From Streptosporangium carneum (GTDB taxonomy: Bacteria > Actinomycetota > Actinomycetes > Streptosporangiales > Streptosporangiaceae), in the NCBI RefSeq assembly GCF_027922005.1, contig NZ_BSEV01000016.1, forward strand, positions 124,001 through 188,000: a stretch of DNA of 64,000 bases, given 5' to 3'. The translations under genes and the position numbers were made by a program. The stretch's first letter is position 1; each line of letters opens with the position of its first letter. The notes under the pieces are model-generated. The model saw only the letters and a program-made list of their open reading frames with translations. It searched no databases and was not told the origin of the DNA. Positions 7,885 through 16,086 of this stretch are shown here, in pieces.

Positions 7885-8699
7885 CCGACAAGAAGCCGTT
7901 CGCCTGGGAAACAGCCATCGCCTGGAAGAACAAGGACCGCATCGTCGTCCGCGGTTACGACGTCAACGAGCTGACCGGCAACATCTCCTTCGGCGAGCAC
8001 TTCCACCTGGTGCTCAGGGGTGAGCTGCCGACGCCGGAGGTCGGCAGGATGACCGAGGCGATCATGGTGAACATGGCCGAGCACGCCATGTCGCCCTCCT
8101 CGGCCACGGTCCGCTTCGCCACCTCCGGCGGCGCCGAGCTCAACTCCGCGGTGGCCGCGGGCGTCGCCGGCATCGGCCGCCTGCACGGCACCGCCGACCG
8201 TCCGGCCGAGCTGTTCCTGGCCGTGGCGGAGCGGGCCGGGCGCGACGGGCTGAGCGACGCGGAGGCCGCGGCCAAGGTCGTCGCCGAGATGCGCGAGCGT
8301 CGCGAGCGGATGCCCGGGTTCCACCACGCCCAGCACATCCGCGACCCGCGTACGGCCCGCCTGCTCGGCCTCGCCGACGAACTCGGCGTCTCGGGCCGTC
8401 ACGTGGCCATCGCCCGCGCGATGGAGGAGGCGACCGACGACGTCTTCGGCCGCCGTATCTGGATCAACGGCCCCGGCGCGATGGGATGCGTCGGCCTGGA
8501 CATGGGATACGAGCCACTCCAGCTCAAGGCCCTGTTCATCGTCTGCCGCTCGCTCTCGCTGTGCGCCCACTCCATCGAGGAGGCCACCAGGGAGAAGGGC
8601 TGGCGCGCCTCCTCCAACTCGCACATGGTCCAGCCGCTCGACCTGTCGATGCAGGGCCCCGACAACTACGACGGCCCCGCCGACCGCTCCCTCTCCTAG
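7881..8699 (+). CDS. Citryl-CoA lyase / citrate-synthase-like enzyme
   Basis: A 272-aa protein with the short citrate-synthase fold annotated elsewhere as citryl-CoA lyase. Recognisable parts are the start region TGNISFGEHFHLVLRGELPT, the segment MPGFHHAQHIRDPRT corresponding to the GHxxxxxxDPR region of citrate synthases, and GPGAMGCVGLDMG. It is much shorter than true citrate synthases, which fits a lyase. It would split a 3-hydroxy-3-carboxyacyl-CoA into an acyl-CoA and a 2-oxoacid. The TTG start at 7881 follows GAAAGGAAAT. It is last in the operon. True citryl-CoA as substrate is an assumption. Confidence 0.75.
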   Translation: MTDKKPFAWETAIAWKNKDRIVVRGYDVNELTGNISFGEHFHLVLRGELPTPEVGRMTEAIMVNMAEHAMSPSSATVRFATSGGAELNSAVAAGVAGIGRLHGTADRPAELFLAVAERAGRDGLSDAEAAAKVVAEMRERRERMPGFHHAQHIRDPRTARLLGLADELGVSGRHVAIARAMEEATDDVFGRRIWINGPGAMGCVGLDMGYEPLQLKALFIVCRSLSLCAHSIEEATREKGWRASSNSHMVQPLDLSMQGPDNYDGPADRSLS

Positions 8700-8700
8700 C

Positions 8701-8730
8701 GCGCGACCGGGAACGCTCACCGGGTCGCGC
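8701..8730 (+). terminator. Stem-loop after the catabolic operon
   Basis: GCGCGACC (8701-8708) pairs with GGTCGCGC (8723-8730) immediately after the lyase stop codon. It has no U-run. Likely end of the four-gene operon. Confidence 0.4.
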
Positions 8731-8787
8731 GCCGTTCGAAGGCGCCGATGGGCGGCGCGAAACCCGGTGGGCGACGGCTCTCGCCGG

Positions 8788-8833
8788 TTGATCTCGGCTG
8801 AACATCTGTTTAGTATGCTGAACATGTGTTCAG
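8788..8833 (+). promoter_or_regulatory. Leaderless promoter with two tandem palindromic operators (TetR autoregulation)
   Basis: TTGATC (8788-8793), a 17-bp spacer and TAGTAT (8811-8816) place the transcription start at the ATG at 8824. Two 16-bp palindromes overlap this promoter: CTGAACA-TC-TGTTTAG (8798-8813, one mismatch) and the perfect CTGAACA-TG-TGTTCAG (8818-8833). They are 20 bp apart, two helical turns, so two repressor dimers could bind one face. The TetR protein encoded at once downstream is the natural ligand (inferred). Confidence 0.7.
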
Positions 8834-9456
8834 CCCATGACGACCTGACCGCCAGGGCCGTCATCCGGGACCGTGCTCTGGAGCTGTTCGCGCTCCACGG
8901 GCCGGACTCGGTGACCGTCCGGCAGATCTCCACGGCCGCCGGTGTCTCACCCGGCCTCGTGATCCACCACTTCGGGTCCAAGGAACGGCTGCGCGCCGCC
9001 GTGGACGCGCACGTGGCCGCCGTCTTCGACGGCCTGTTCGCGCGGGCGGCGGCCGGGGACCTCGACCCCGCCGACGGCGCCTCCTTCGCCGAGGTCTTCC
9101 TGAGAGAGCTGCCCCCCGCCTCGCCCGTCCCGCGCTACCTTCGCCGCCTGCTGCTGTCGGGGGACCCGGCGGGAACGGAGGTGTTCCGCCGCTGGTTCGG
9201 GGCCAGCCGGGCGACCGCCGACGCCCTGGTCGCGCGCGGCGTGCTCGCGCCGGGGCGTGACCCGCTGGTCCGCGCCGCCTTCCTGATGGTCAACGACCTG
9301 GTGCTGCTGCTCCTGCGGGACCAGCTCGCCGACGTGCTCGGCGTCGACCCCCTCGGCCAGGAGGGCGCGGCCCGCTGGGCCGACGAGGTGCTCGCCGTCT
9401 ACCGGGACGGGCTGTTCGCCCGGGGGACGGAGCGTTTCCAGGGGACGGAGCGGTGA
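8824..9456 (+). CDS. TetR-family transcriptional repressor
   Basis: A 210-aa regulator. The N-terminal DNA-binding part is clear: helix 1 at LTARAVIRDRALELFALHG and the helix-turn-helix TVRQISTAAGVSPGLVIHHF followed by GSKERL. The C-terminal two thirds are the variable ligand-binding domain. I take the ATG at 8824 because a -10 box ends 7 nt before it and no SD is seen for upstream in-frame GTG/ATG codons. The second operator palindrome overlaps this start codon. It overlaps the flavin monooxygenase gene by one base, so the pair is a likely self-regulated, substrate-inducible unit. Confidence 0.88.
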   Translation: MCSAHDDLTARAVIRDRALELFALHGPDSVTVRQISTAAGVSPGLVIHHFGSKERLRAAVDAHVAAVFDGLFARAAAGDLDPADGASFAEVFLRELPPASPVPRYLRRLLLSGDPAGTEVFRRWFGASRATADALVARGVLAPGRDPLVRAAFLMVNDLVLLLLRDQLADVLGVDPLGQEGAARWADEVLAVYRDGLFARGTERFQGTER

Positions 9457-10619
9457 TGAAGGTCGTGATCTGCGGAGCCGGGATAGCCGGTCTCACGCTG
9501 GCCTGGTGGCTGAGGCGCGCGGGCGCGGAGACGACCGTCGTGGAGAAGGCGGCGGGGCCGCGTTCCGACGGCTACATGATGGACTTCTTCGGCTCGGGCT
9601 ACGACGTGGCGGAGCGGATGGGCGTCCTCGGCGAACTGCGCGAGGTCGCCGCCGACATCACCGAGCTGACATACGCCGACAGGAGGGGCAGGCGGGTCGG
9701 CGGCCTGCGGTACGCCTCCTTCCAGGCGATGCTCGACGGCCGGGTGCTGAGCGTCATGCGCGGCGACCTCGAGAGGGTCCTGCGCTCGGCGCTGGGCGAC
9801 GACGTCCCGATCCTGTACAACACCAGCGTCCGCGCCGTCCGCCACGTCCCCGGGGGCGTGGACGTCGAGCTGACCGACGGCGCGGTGCACAGGGCCGACC
9901 TCCTCGTGGGCGCGGACGGCATCCACTCCGTGGTCCGGCGGCTGACCTTCGGCCGCGAGGAGTCGTTCCTGCGCCCACTCGGCTACCACACCGCGTCGTT
10001 CCTGTTCGAGGACGCCGAACTCGCCGAGGAGATCGGCAGGCGGTTCGTCCTGGTGGGCGTGCCCGACCGGCAGGCCGGTCTCTACCCGGCGGGAGACGGC
10101 GCTCTGGCGGCCTCCCTCATCCACGCCCGCTCCGGCATGGCCCTGCCCGCCGACCCCAGGGCGGAGGTGCTGAGCGCCTACCGGGGACTGGGCCCCATGG
10201 TCGACAGGATGTTCGAACACTGCCCGGAGGATCCGTACTACGACCACGTCGCCCAGATCCGCATGCCCACGTGGACCAAGGGCAGGGTCACGCTGCTCGG
10301 CGACGCCGCCCACGCGGTCTCGCTCATGGCGGGCCAGGGGTCGTCGACGGCGATGGGCGGGGCCCACACGCTGGCCGTCGAACTGCTCGGAGCGGACGTC
10401 GAGTCCGCCCTGGCGCGCTACGAACGACGGATGCGCCCCTTCGTCCTGAGCAAGCAGAAGGCCGGCAGGAACACCGCGGCCTGGACGGTTCCGCACCAGG
10501 CGTGGCGGATCGCACTGCGCAACCGCCTGTTCGGGCTGGCGGACCTGCCCGGCGGAAGGGCCCTCATGGGCCGTGGCCTCAAGCGCCTGGGCGCAGGAGC
10601 GGTCCCCGTCGCCGGATGA
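9456..10619 (+). CDS. FAD-dependent monooxygenase (PHBH-fold)
   Basis: A 387-aa flavoprotein hydroxylase. The dinucleotide-binding motif GAGIAG lies at the N-terminus, the second FAD motif GADGIHS in the middle and GDAAHAVS near residue 285. Size and motif order match single-component aromatic or drug hydroxylases, including the Tet(X)-like group, but the substrate pocket cannot be read. The ATG at 9456 (TGATG overlap with the TetR gene) is preferred over the GTG at 9453 because GGGGACGGAG precedes it at better spacing. Control by the adjacent TetR repressor suggests induction by an aromatic compound or antibiotic. Confidence 0.88.
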   Translation: MKVVICGAGIAGLTLAWWLRRAGAETTVVEKAAGPRSDGYMMDFFGSGYDVAERMGVLGELREVAADITELTYADRRGRRVGGLRYASFQAMLDGRVLSVMRGDLERVLRSALGDDVPILYNTSVRAVRHVPGGVDVELTDGAVHRADLLVGADGIHSVVRRLTFGREESFLRPLGYHTASFLFEDAELAEEIGRRFVLVGVPDRQAGLYPAGDGALAASLIHARSGMALPADPRAEVLSAYRGLGPMVDRMFEHCPEDPYYDHVAQIRMPTWTKGRVTLLGDAAHAVSLMAGQGSSTAMGGAHTLAVELLGADVESALARYERRMRPFVLSKQKAGRNTAAWTVPHQAWRIALRNRLFGLADLPGGRALMGRGLKRLGAGAVPVAG

Positions 10620-10685
10620 GTCCGGTCCCGCCCCGCCGGCCGAGGGTGCGGCGAAGCCGGACGGCCGGGATCCGTCGGGCCAGGG

Positions 10686-11144
10686 TCACCCCGGAAGGGT
10701 GATCCTGGCGACGACCTCCGGCAGGTCGGGGGGCTCCAGGGCGTCGGGGAGGGCGGCCATCTCGGCGGGGGAGAACCAGCCGTGCTCCAGGTAGGTGTCG
10801 TTCTCCTCCGAGGTGAAGGCCCCCGGGTCCACCTGGGGCGTTCCGTCGAACCTGGCCAGATAGAACCGCTCGGTCTTGACGTAACGGACGCCGAGCCAGG
10901 TGAAGTCCCTGTGCACCGGCAGCCACCGGTCCAGCACCGCCGTGCCGGGCAGGCCCGTCTCCTCGGTCAGCTCCCGCCGCGCGGCCTCCAGGGGCGTCTC
11001 GCCCGGATCGATCCCGCCGCCGGGCGGCTCCCAGAGGGTCGCCCCGCTGACCGGGTCACGCCAGTGCATCAGCAGCACCCGCCCGTCACCCGCCACGCAG
11101 ACCACCCTCGCGGCGGGGCGGTCATTCGGCTGAGAGTCATTCAC
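10686..11144 (-). CDS. NUDIX hydrolase
   Basis: A 152-aa pyrophosphohydrolase. The full Nudix box is present, running from GGGIDPGET to REL-EETGL, with the metal-binding REXXEE glutamates. It would cleave a nucleoside diphosphate linked to another moiety; the substrate is not predictable. It starts with GTG at 11144; no clear SD is visible. It stands alone, convergent with the flavin monooxygenase. Confidence 0.88.
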   Translation of the reverse strand: MNDSQPNDRPAARVVCVAGDGRVLLMHWRDPVSGATLWEPPGGGIDPGETPLEAARRELTEETGLPGTAVLDRWLPVHRDFTWLGVRYVKTERFYLARFDGTPQVDPGAFTSEENDTYLEHGWFSPAEMAALPDALEPPDLPEVVARITLPG

Positions 11145-11305
11145 AAACCCGGGACGTTATCACCATCTATTTCTTCAAAACCTCTATAGCGGCAATCGAA
11201 AAATCCGATCACCTGCGGAGCCGTTGTCCACCTGACAGCCTTTGCGTGACCACCCGTGCCGGAGATCCTCGCGCAGAGCCGGAATTTCCGGCCCCTGCGA
11301 GGAGG

Positions 11306-11426
11306 ATGTTCACGCGCTTACGCAACGCGGTGGCGGCGACGGCCACGATCCTGGTCCCGGCGACGGCGGCCCTGCGACGCGAGCAACAACCGGTACTGGG
11401 CCATCGACGACCTGCGCGTCTCCTGA
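11306..11426 (+). pseudogene. Remnant of a secreted-protein gene with deleted body
   Basis: ATG at 11306 opens a signal-peptide-like sequence MFTRLRNAVAATATILVPATA. About 65 nt later, in another frame, 11373-11426 encodes CDASNNRYWAIDDLRVS and a stop, which looks like the C-terminal strand of an extracellular jelly-roll or carbohydrate-binding domain. The two ends are joined without a middle and out of frame, as expected from an internal deletion. The gap between the NUDIX and DUF47 genes (11145-11492) holds nothing else I can identify. Confidence 0.35.
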
Positions 11427-11492
11427 CCCGGCCGCTTTCGCCCTGCGGGCCGTACGGGAGCCCCCGTACGGCCCGCCCCCGCGGAAGGCGTG

Positions 11493-12125
11493 TCAGCGTT
11501 TCATCGCGCCGTCGGCGATGGCGTCCGCCGCCTCGCCGATCGCCCTGCCGACGATCTCCAGGCGACGGACCAGCTCGCGCTCCTTCATGGCCTCGGAGCT
11601 GATCTCGCCGGAGAAGATGCGGGCGATCTCGTACTGGTACATGCGGCGCAGCGTCCCGGCTGCCTTCTTGGCCTCCAGGGCGTCCCTGGCCACCGTCGAG
11701 GAACGGGAGGCCAGGTCGCCGACCGCGGTCTCCAGGGCCTCGACGCCGACGATCGCCTGGTCGAGCATGGGGACGAAACGCCGCTGGTCGCCGACGCGGT
11801 ACAGGTACGACTCGCGGACGAAGTCCCGCAGGGAGTCGAGCACGTCGTCGATCGAGCGGGAGAGGCGGTAGAGGTCCTCACGGTCGATCGGCGTCACCAG
11901 GGAGCCGGACAGCTCCTCGGCCAGCCTGGCGCGCTCGACGTCGCCGCGGTGCTCGATGGCGCGCATCCGCTCGTGGGCGTCACTGCGCCCCATGTCGCCG
12001 CCGATCATGGCCATGGCCAGCCAGGCGCCCTCCTTCGTCGCCTCGAGCTGCCCGATCAGAGCCCGGGTGAGCTCGCCGTCCATGCGTCCGGTGACCAGGT
12101 CGCGTATCCGCCGCAGCCGTTTCAC
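11493..12125 (-). CDS. DUF47 / PhoU-like regulator of phosphate transport
   Basis: A 210-aa all-helical protein of the DUF47 family (TIGR00153-like). Acidic and basic helices with the spaced MRAIEHRGDVERARL and SRSIDDVLDSLRDF segments match the metal-binding helices of PhoU-like proteins. Partners of this type sit next to PiT permeases and are thought to modulate phosphate uptake. The GTG start overlaps the stop of the PiT gene (GTGA), so the two are translated together. Confidence 0.88.
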   Translation of the reverse strand: MKRLRRIRDLVTGRMDGELTRALIGQLEATKEGAWLAMAMIGGDMGRSDAHERMRAIEHRGDVERARLAEELSGSLVTPIDREDLYRLSRSIDDVLDSLRDFVRESYLYRVGDQRRFVPMLDQAIVGVEALETAVGDLASRSSTVARDALEAKKAAGTLRRMYQYEIARIFSGEISSEAMKERELVRRLEIVGRAIGEAADAIADGAMKR

Positions 12126-13060
12126 GCGACCACCCCCCGGACGGCGAGCGCCACCGCCGCGGCGAGCAGCCCGCTCACCGGCAACGTCAGCGTCCAGGCC
12201 AGAACGATCTTCGTGGCGGCGTGCCAGCGCACCCGGCCCATGCCGTCGGCGACCCCCGCCCCGATCAGGGCGCCCGTGATCGTCTGGGTCATGCTCACCG
12301 GCGCGCCGACCGCGGCGCAGCCGATCACCGCGGCGCCGCTGGCCAGCTCCGCGGTCACGCCGTGCAGGGGACGGGAGGCGATGATCTCCCTGCTGAGGGT
12401 ACGGCCGGCGCGCGGCAGGCCGTACAGGGCGCCGACGCCGAACAGCGCCGCCACGACCAGGCAGACCGGCGGCGGCGCGTCCCGGAAGCCGAGCGCGAGC
12501 ATGAAGATCGCCAGCATCTTCTGGCCGTCGTTGGCCGCGTAGGCCACGCACTGCAGGGTGAACCCGGCGCCGTGCCAGCGCGGCAGCGCGCGGCCGTAGG
12601 CCGTCAGGGTGAGCAGCCGCCGTACCAGCACGGCCAGCAGCCCCCCGACGAACGGCGCGGCCAGCGCGACCACGAGCACGAGCAGCACCGCGCCCGCCGA
12701 GACCGGCAGCCCCCAGCCCAGGCCCGCGCCGGTCAGGGCTCCCACGACGGCGAGGGTCAGACTGGTCGGCCGTCCTCGGCCGCCGAGGAACGCGACGACG
12801 GCCAGGGCGCACAGCACGGCGACGGTCACGGTGACCTGGCCGCCGGGGCCGTCCAGGTCGGCCAGCCGGGTGGTGAAGGTCACGGCGACCTGATAGGTCA
12901 CCAGGGGGACCAGCGCGACCGAGACCGTCAGGAGGGCGAGACCGGCCAGCGGTCTGACGCTGGGGATCTTCAGGCCGGTCGCCAGCAGCGCGCCGCCGTC
13001 GTTGATCCCGGTGACGACCGAGAACAGCCCGGCGAGCGACGTCAGGGCGATCAGGCTCAC
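12122..13060 (-). CDS. PiT-family inorganic phosphate transporter
   Basis: A 312-aa membrane protein with about ten hydrophobic segments. The two PiT signatures are present: GINDGGALLATG near the N-terminus (GxNDxxN-type) and YAANDGQKMLAIFML in the middle, plus GAPVSMTQTITGALIGAG in the C-terminal half. These are low-affinity phosphate/cation symporters. The GTG at 13060 gives the family's usual N-terminus (SLIALTSLAGLF). The gene is divergent from a PhnW-type aminotransferase, hinting at a phosphorus theme. Confidence 0.88.
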   Translation of the reverse strand: MSLIALTSLAGLFSVVTGINDGGALLATGLKIPSVRPLAGLALLTVSVALVPLVTYQVAVTFTTRLADLDGPGGQVTVTVAVLCALAVVAFLGGRGRPTSLTLAVVGALTGAGLGWGLPVSAGAVLLVLVVALAAPFVGGLLAVLVRRLLTLTAYGRALPRWHGAGFTLQCVAYAANDGQKMLAIFMLALGFRDAPPPVCLVVAALFGVGALYGLPRAGRTLSREIIASRPLHGVTAELASGAAVIGCAAVGAPVSMTQTITGALIGAGVADGMGRVRWHAATKIVLAWTLTLPVSGLLAAAVALAVRGVVA

Positions 13061-13102
13061 GCTCCCACACCCCCGGTGAGCGGACCCGGTGGAGCGGACC
13101 CG

Positions 13103-13155
13103 ACTGAATGGACTCTGCTGACGGACGGTGCTGACGGACGGTGCTGAATGGACGG
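13103..13155. repeat. Short direct repeats upstream of the PiT operon
   Basis: CTGACGGACGGTG occurs twice in tandem, flanked by two copies of CTGAATGGAC-like sequence, within the 216-bp divergent gap between PiT and the PhnW-type gene. The role is unknown; it could be a regulator site or simple slippage. Confidence 0.35.
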
Positions 13156-13276
13156 TGAACGACAAGGCCGGTTCGGCTATGGGCTCCATAGGCGAATGAC
13201 GGCTGCCCCCCTTCGGGCTCCCCGGGTAGCGTCCGCAGTGCACCGACACGGACATGCCTACCCAAAGATCGAGTGG

Positions 13277-14380
13277 ATGATGGACGAAGAGCTCATTCTG
13301 CTGAACCCAGGACCGGCCTGTACCTCGCAGCGGGTCAAGGACGCCCTGCTGCGCGGGGACCTGTGCCATCGAGAACCCGAGTTCACCGAGCTCCTGGCCC
13401 GCATCCGCGAGGGCCTGCCTCGCTGCCTGAACCTGGCGGGCACCCACGAGGCGCTGCTGGTCACCGGTTCCGGGACCGCCGCCATGGAGATGGCGGTGAT
13501 CAGCTCGGTCCGCGAGGGCCGCTCCGTGCTCGTGGTGAACAACGGCGTCTACGGCGAGCGCATGATCAAGATCGCGACCGCGCACGGCATCCCCGTCCAC
13601 GAGGTCCGCAGCGAGTGGACGGTCCCGGCCGACCCCGAGGCCGTCCGAGCCGCGCTGGCCGAGCACGACGACGTGGACGCGGTCGTCTGCGTCCACCACG
13701 AGACCACCACCGGCCTGATCAACCCGATCAGGGAGATCGGCGAGATCGTGGCGGGCACCGACGCCCTGTTCGTGATCGACGCGATCAGCGGCACCGCGAT
13801 CGAGGACCAGGACCTGGCCGAGGTCGCGGGCGACGTCATCTGCGGAACCGCCAACAAGGGGCTGCACGGCCAGCCGGGGATGTCGTTCATCCTGTGCGGT
13901 GAGCGGTCCCTGCGGCGGATCACCGAGGCGCCGGTCAGGTCGCTCTACCTGAACGCGGCGAGCTACCTGCAGGGCCAGCGCAAGGGCGACGTGCCCTTCA
14001 CTCCCGCGGTGCAGGTCTGCTACGCGCTGGACGAGGCCATCGCCGAGTTCGAGGAGAGCGGCGGCTTCGCGGCGAGGACCAGGCTCTACCGCGAGCGGGC
14101 GGCGCTGGTGCGCGGCCAGTTCGAACGGCTGGGTCTGAAGGTGCTCGTGGACGAGCCTTATCGTTCAAATACCGTCACAATGATTCATCTTCCGGACAAC
14201 GTCACGTACGCGGCCCTTCACGATGAGCTGAAGAAGCGCGGCTACGTTGTCTACGCCGGTCAGGGGCAGCTCTCCGCCGACTTCTTCCGCATCTGCACGA
14301 TGGGCGAGATCCCCTGGCACCGGCTGGAGCAGCTCGAAGAGGCGCTCCGCGAGTCGATCGACGCCGCTCGCGGCGTGTGA
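13277..14380 (+). CDS. phnW: 2-aminoethylphosphonate:pyruvate aminotransferase-like (class V aminotransferase)
   Basis: A 367-aa PLP enzyme. The N-terminus LILLNPGPACTS with CHREPEF is the PhnW form of the class V signature. The PLP aspartate is in FVIDAIS (Asp168) and the Schiff-base lysine in GTANKGLHG (Lys194). PhnW moves the amino group of 2-aminoethylphosphonate to pyruvate, giving phosphonoacetaldehyde and alanine. The start at 13277 gives the usual family length; ATG at 13280 is equally possible. A LysR regulator follows 34 nt downstream and a PiT phosphate permease is divergent. No phosphonoacetaldehyde hydrolase is nearby, so another class V activity such as alanine-glyoxylate transamination remains possible. 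Confidence 0.75.
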   Translation: MMDEELILLNPGPACTSQRVKDALLRGDLCHREPEFTELLARIREGLPRCLNLAGTHEALLVTGSGTAAMEMAVISSVREGRSVLVVNNGVYGERMIKIATAHGIPVHEVRSEWTVPADPEAVRAALAEHDDVDAVVCVHHETTTGLINPIREIGEIVAGTDALFVIDAISGTAIEDQDLAEVAGDVICGTANKGLHGQPGMSFILCGERSLRRITEAPVRSLYLNAASYLQGQRKGDVPFTPAVQVCYALDEAIAEFEESGGFAARTRLYRERAALVRGQFERLGLKVLVDEPYRSNTVTMIHLPDNVTYAALHDELKKRGYVVYAGQGQLSADFFRICTMGEIPWHRLEQLEEALRESIDAARGV

Positions 14381-14414
14381 CAGGCCCCGTCACCGGGGTG
14401 GGGGAGGGACGACG

Positions 14415-15338
14415 TTGCAGCTCAACCTGCATCGCCTGTGGATTTTCATGACCGTTGTCGAGTGCGGGGGCTTCTCGGCCGCCGCGCAGAAGCTCTACCT
14501 GAGCCAGCCATCGGTCTCCCACCAGGTCCGGCAGCTTGAGCAGTCGTTAAGGGCGACCCTCATCGACCGCAGCGGCGCGCGGATCCGGCTCACCCCGGAG
14601 GGGGAGGTCATGCTGGCCTACGCCAAGCGCGTCTTCCTCCTCGCCGACGAGGCGGTCAGCGCGATCAGGCAGGTCTCGGGGCTGCACACCGGCACCCTCG
14701 TCGCGGGCGGCACCACCACCGTCGGCACCTACCTGCTGCCGCCGCTGCTGGCCGTCTTCCGCGACCAGCATCCCGGCATCGAGGTCGGCATCTACGTGGG
14801 CAACGGCCAGCAGGTGGAGAAGCAGCTCGTCGACGGCGAGATCGGCGTCGCCGTGCTCGCGGGCGAACCGGGCGCCGCCCAGCTGGTGAGCGAGCCGATC
14901 CTCCAGGACCGGCTCGTGCTCATCACCGCGCCGGGCCACCGCCTCGCGGGAGCGGGCAGGGCCGAGCCCGCCGAGCTGGCCGGAGAGCGGTTCCTGCTCC
15001 GCGAGCCCGGCTCCTCCACCAGGGAGCTGCAGGAGCAGGCGCTGGAGACGTGGGCGCTCGACGAGGCCCGCCGCACCGAGATATGGGGGCCCGAGACGAT
15101 CAAGCAGGCGGCCGCCGCCGGCCTCGGCGTCTCCCTGGTCTCCGAGCACTGCGTCGAACACGAGCTCGCCGACGGGCGGCTGGCCGCGCTGGAGGTCGCC
15201 CCCGCGCCCAGGCCGAGGCCGATCGTGCTCGCCCACCGCAGGGACCGCCTGCTGGGCCCCGCCGAGCAGGCCTTCATCGCCCTGCTGCGCGGCGTGCGCA
15301 GCTGGCCGGGCCAGAACCGTCTGAGGAGCATCTCGTGA
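14415..15338 (+). CDS. LysR-family transcriptional regulator
   Basis: A 307-aa regulator. The winged HTH is at residues about 1-60 (LHRLWIFMTVVECGGFSAAAQKLYLSQPSVSHQVRQLE), followed by the effector-binding domain that begins near TGTLVAGGTTTVGTYLLPP. The TTG start is chosen for GGAGGGA 5 nt upstream. It is in the same direction as the aminotransferase and probably responds to its substrate or product. CysB/CbbR-like domain features make a co-inducer such as a small acid likely (inference). Confidence 0.88.
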   Translation: MQLNLHRLWIFMTVVECGGFSAAAQKLYLSQPSVSHQVRQLEQSLRATLIDRSGARIRLTPEGEVMLAYAKRVFLLADEAVSAIRQVSGLHTGTLVAGGTTTVGTYLLPPLLAVFRDQHPGIEVGIYVGNGQQVEKQLVDGEIGVAVLAGEPGAAQLVSEPILQDRLVLITAPGHRLAGAGRAEPAELAGERFLLREPGSSTRELQEQALETWALDEARRTEIWGPETIKQAAAAGLGVSLVSEHCVEHELADGRLAALEVAPAPRPRPIVLAHRRDRLLGPAEQAFIALLRGVRSWPGQNRLRSIS

Positions 15339-15456
15339 CGGCCCGGCGCTCCCGGAGCCGTGGCGAAGGGCCGGGGTGACCGAGCGCCAGGCGTTCGGGA
15401 GCGTGGTCTCGCGGCTATCCTTTCCACAGCCTCATGCCAAAGATCGCGAGAGACCT

Positions 15457-15936
15457 GTGACCTGTGCCGCGCCCTTGATCCGTCCGTACCGTTCCGATGA
15501 CGCCCAGGCCACCCTGGACGTCTTCTACCGAGCGATCCGCGTCACCGCGTCCCGCGACTACGACCCCGCCCAACTCGCCGCCTGGGCGTCGCCGGACATC
15601 GACCCGGCCGACTGGGCGACCGCCCGGAAGGAGGCGACGACCTGGGTCGCCGAGATCGACGGCACGGTGGTCGGCTTCACCGACATCGACCCGACCGGGT
15701 ACATCGACATGATGTTCGTCGATCCCCGCGTCGGGCGAACCGGAGTCGCCGGTGCCCTTCTCGATCGTGTGACGGAGATCGCCCGCTCCCGGGAAGTCGG
15801 CGAACTGACCGTCAACGCGAGCCTCACAGCTCGGCCTTTCTTCGAACGCCGGGGCTTCACCATGATCGCGGAGCAGCAGGTGGAACGGCGCGGCAGCGTC
15901 CTGACCAACTTCCGGATGCGTTCACCACTGCGGTGA
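15457..15936 (+). CDS. GNAT-family N-acetyltransferase
   Basis: A 159-aa acetyltransferase. The acetyl-CoA site is seen as MMFVDPRVGRTGVAGALLDRV, a Q/RxxGxG/A-type loop, and the C-terminal FFERRGFTMIAEQQVER segment is common in YafP-like GNATs. The start is uncertain: GTG at 15457 gives a standard N-terminus (LIRPYRSDDAQ), but the frame is open to 15376. Acceptor unknown. Confidence 0.82.
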   Translation: MTCAAPLIRPYRSDDAQATLDVFYRAIRVTASRDYDPAQLAAWASPDIDPADWATARKEATTWVAEIDGTVVGFTDIDPTGYIDMMFVDPRVGRTGVAGALLDRVTEIARSREVGELTVNASLTARPFFERRGFTMIAEQQVERRGSVLTNFRMRSPLR

Positions 15937-16057
15937 ACGCCGCAGGCCCCGGCAGGTTCGGCGGGTGACGAAGGACGCCGCGGGGCGCCGCGGGAGGCAC
16001 GGTGCGGGGGGAGGGGGTGACTCGCTGTACTCTGCCCAGGTCGGTGTGAAGGCGCCG

Positions 16058-16063
16058 TACGAT
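16058..16063 (+). promoter_or_regulatory. Possible -10 box of the purU unit
   Basis: TACGAT fits TANNNT and lies 23 nt before the ATG of the small leader ORF. TACTCT at 16028 is an alternative. Confidence 0.3.
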
Positions 16064-16086
16064 CCGACCTCTTCGAGGGTGAAGGC

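Noticed and set aside
9456-10619. Calling the TetR-linked flavoprotein Tet(X)
   Set aside because: Length and fold agree but the motifs are shared by all single-component flavin hydroxylases; the substrate cannot be read.
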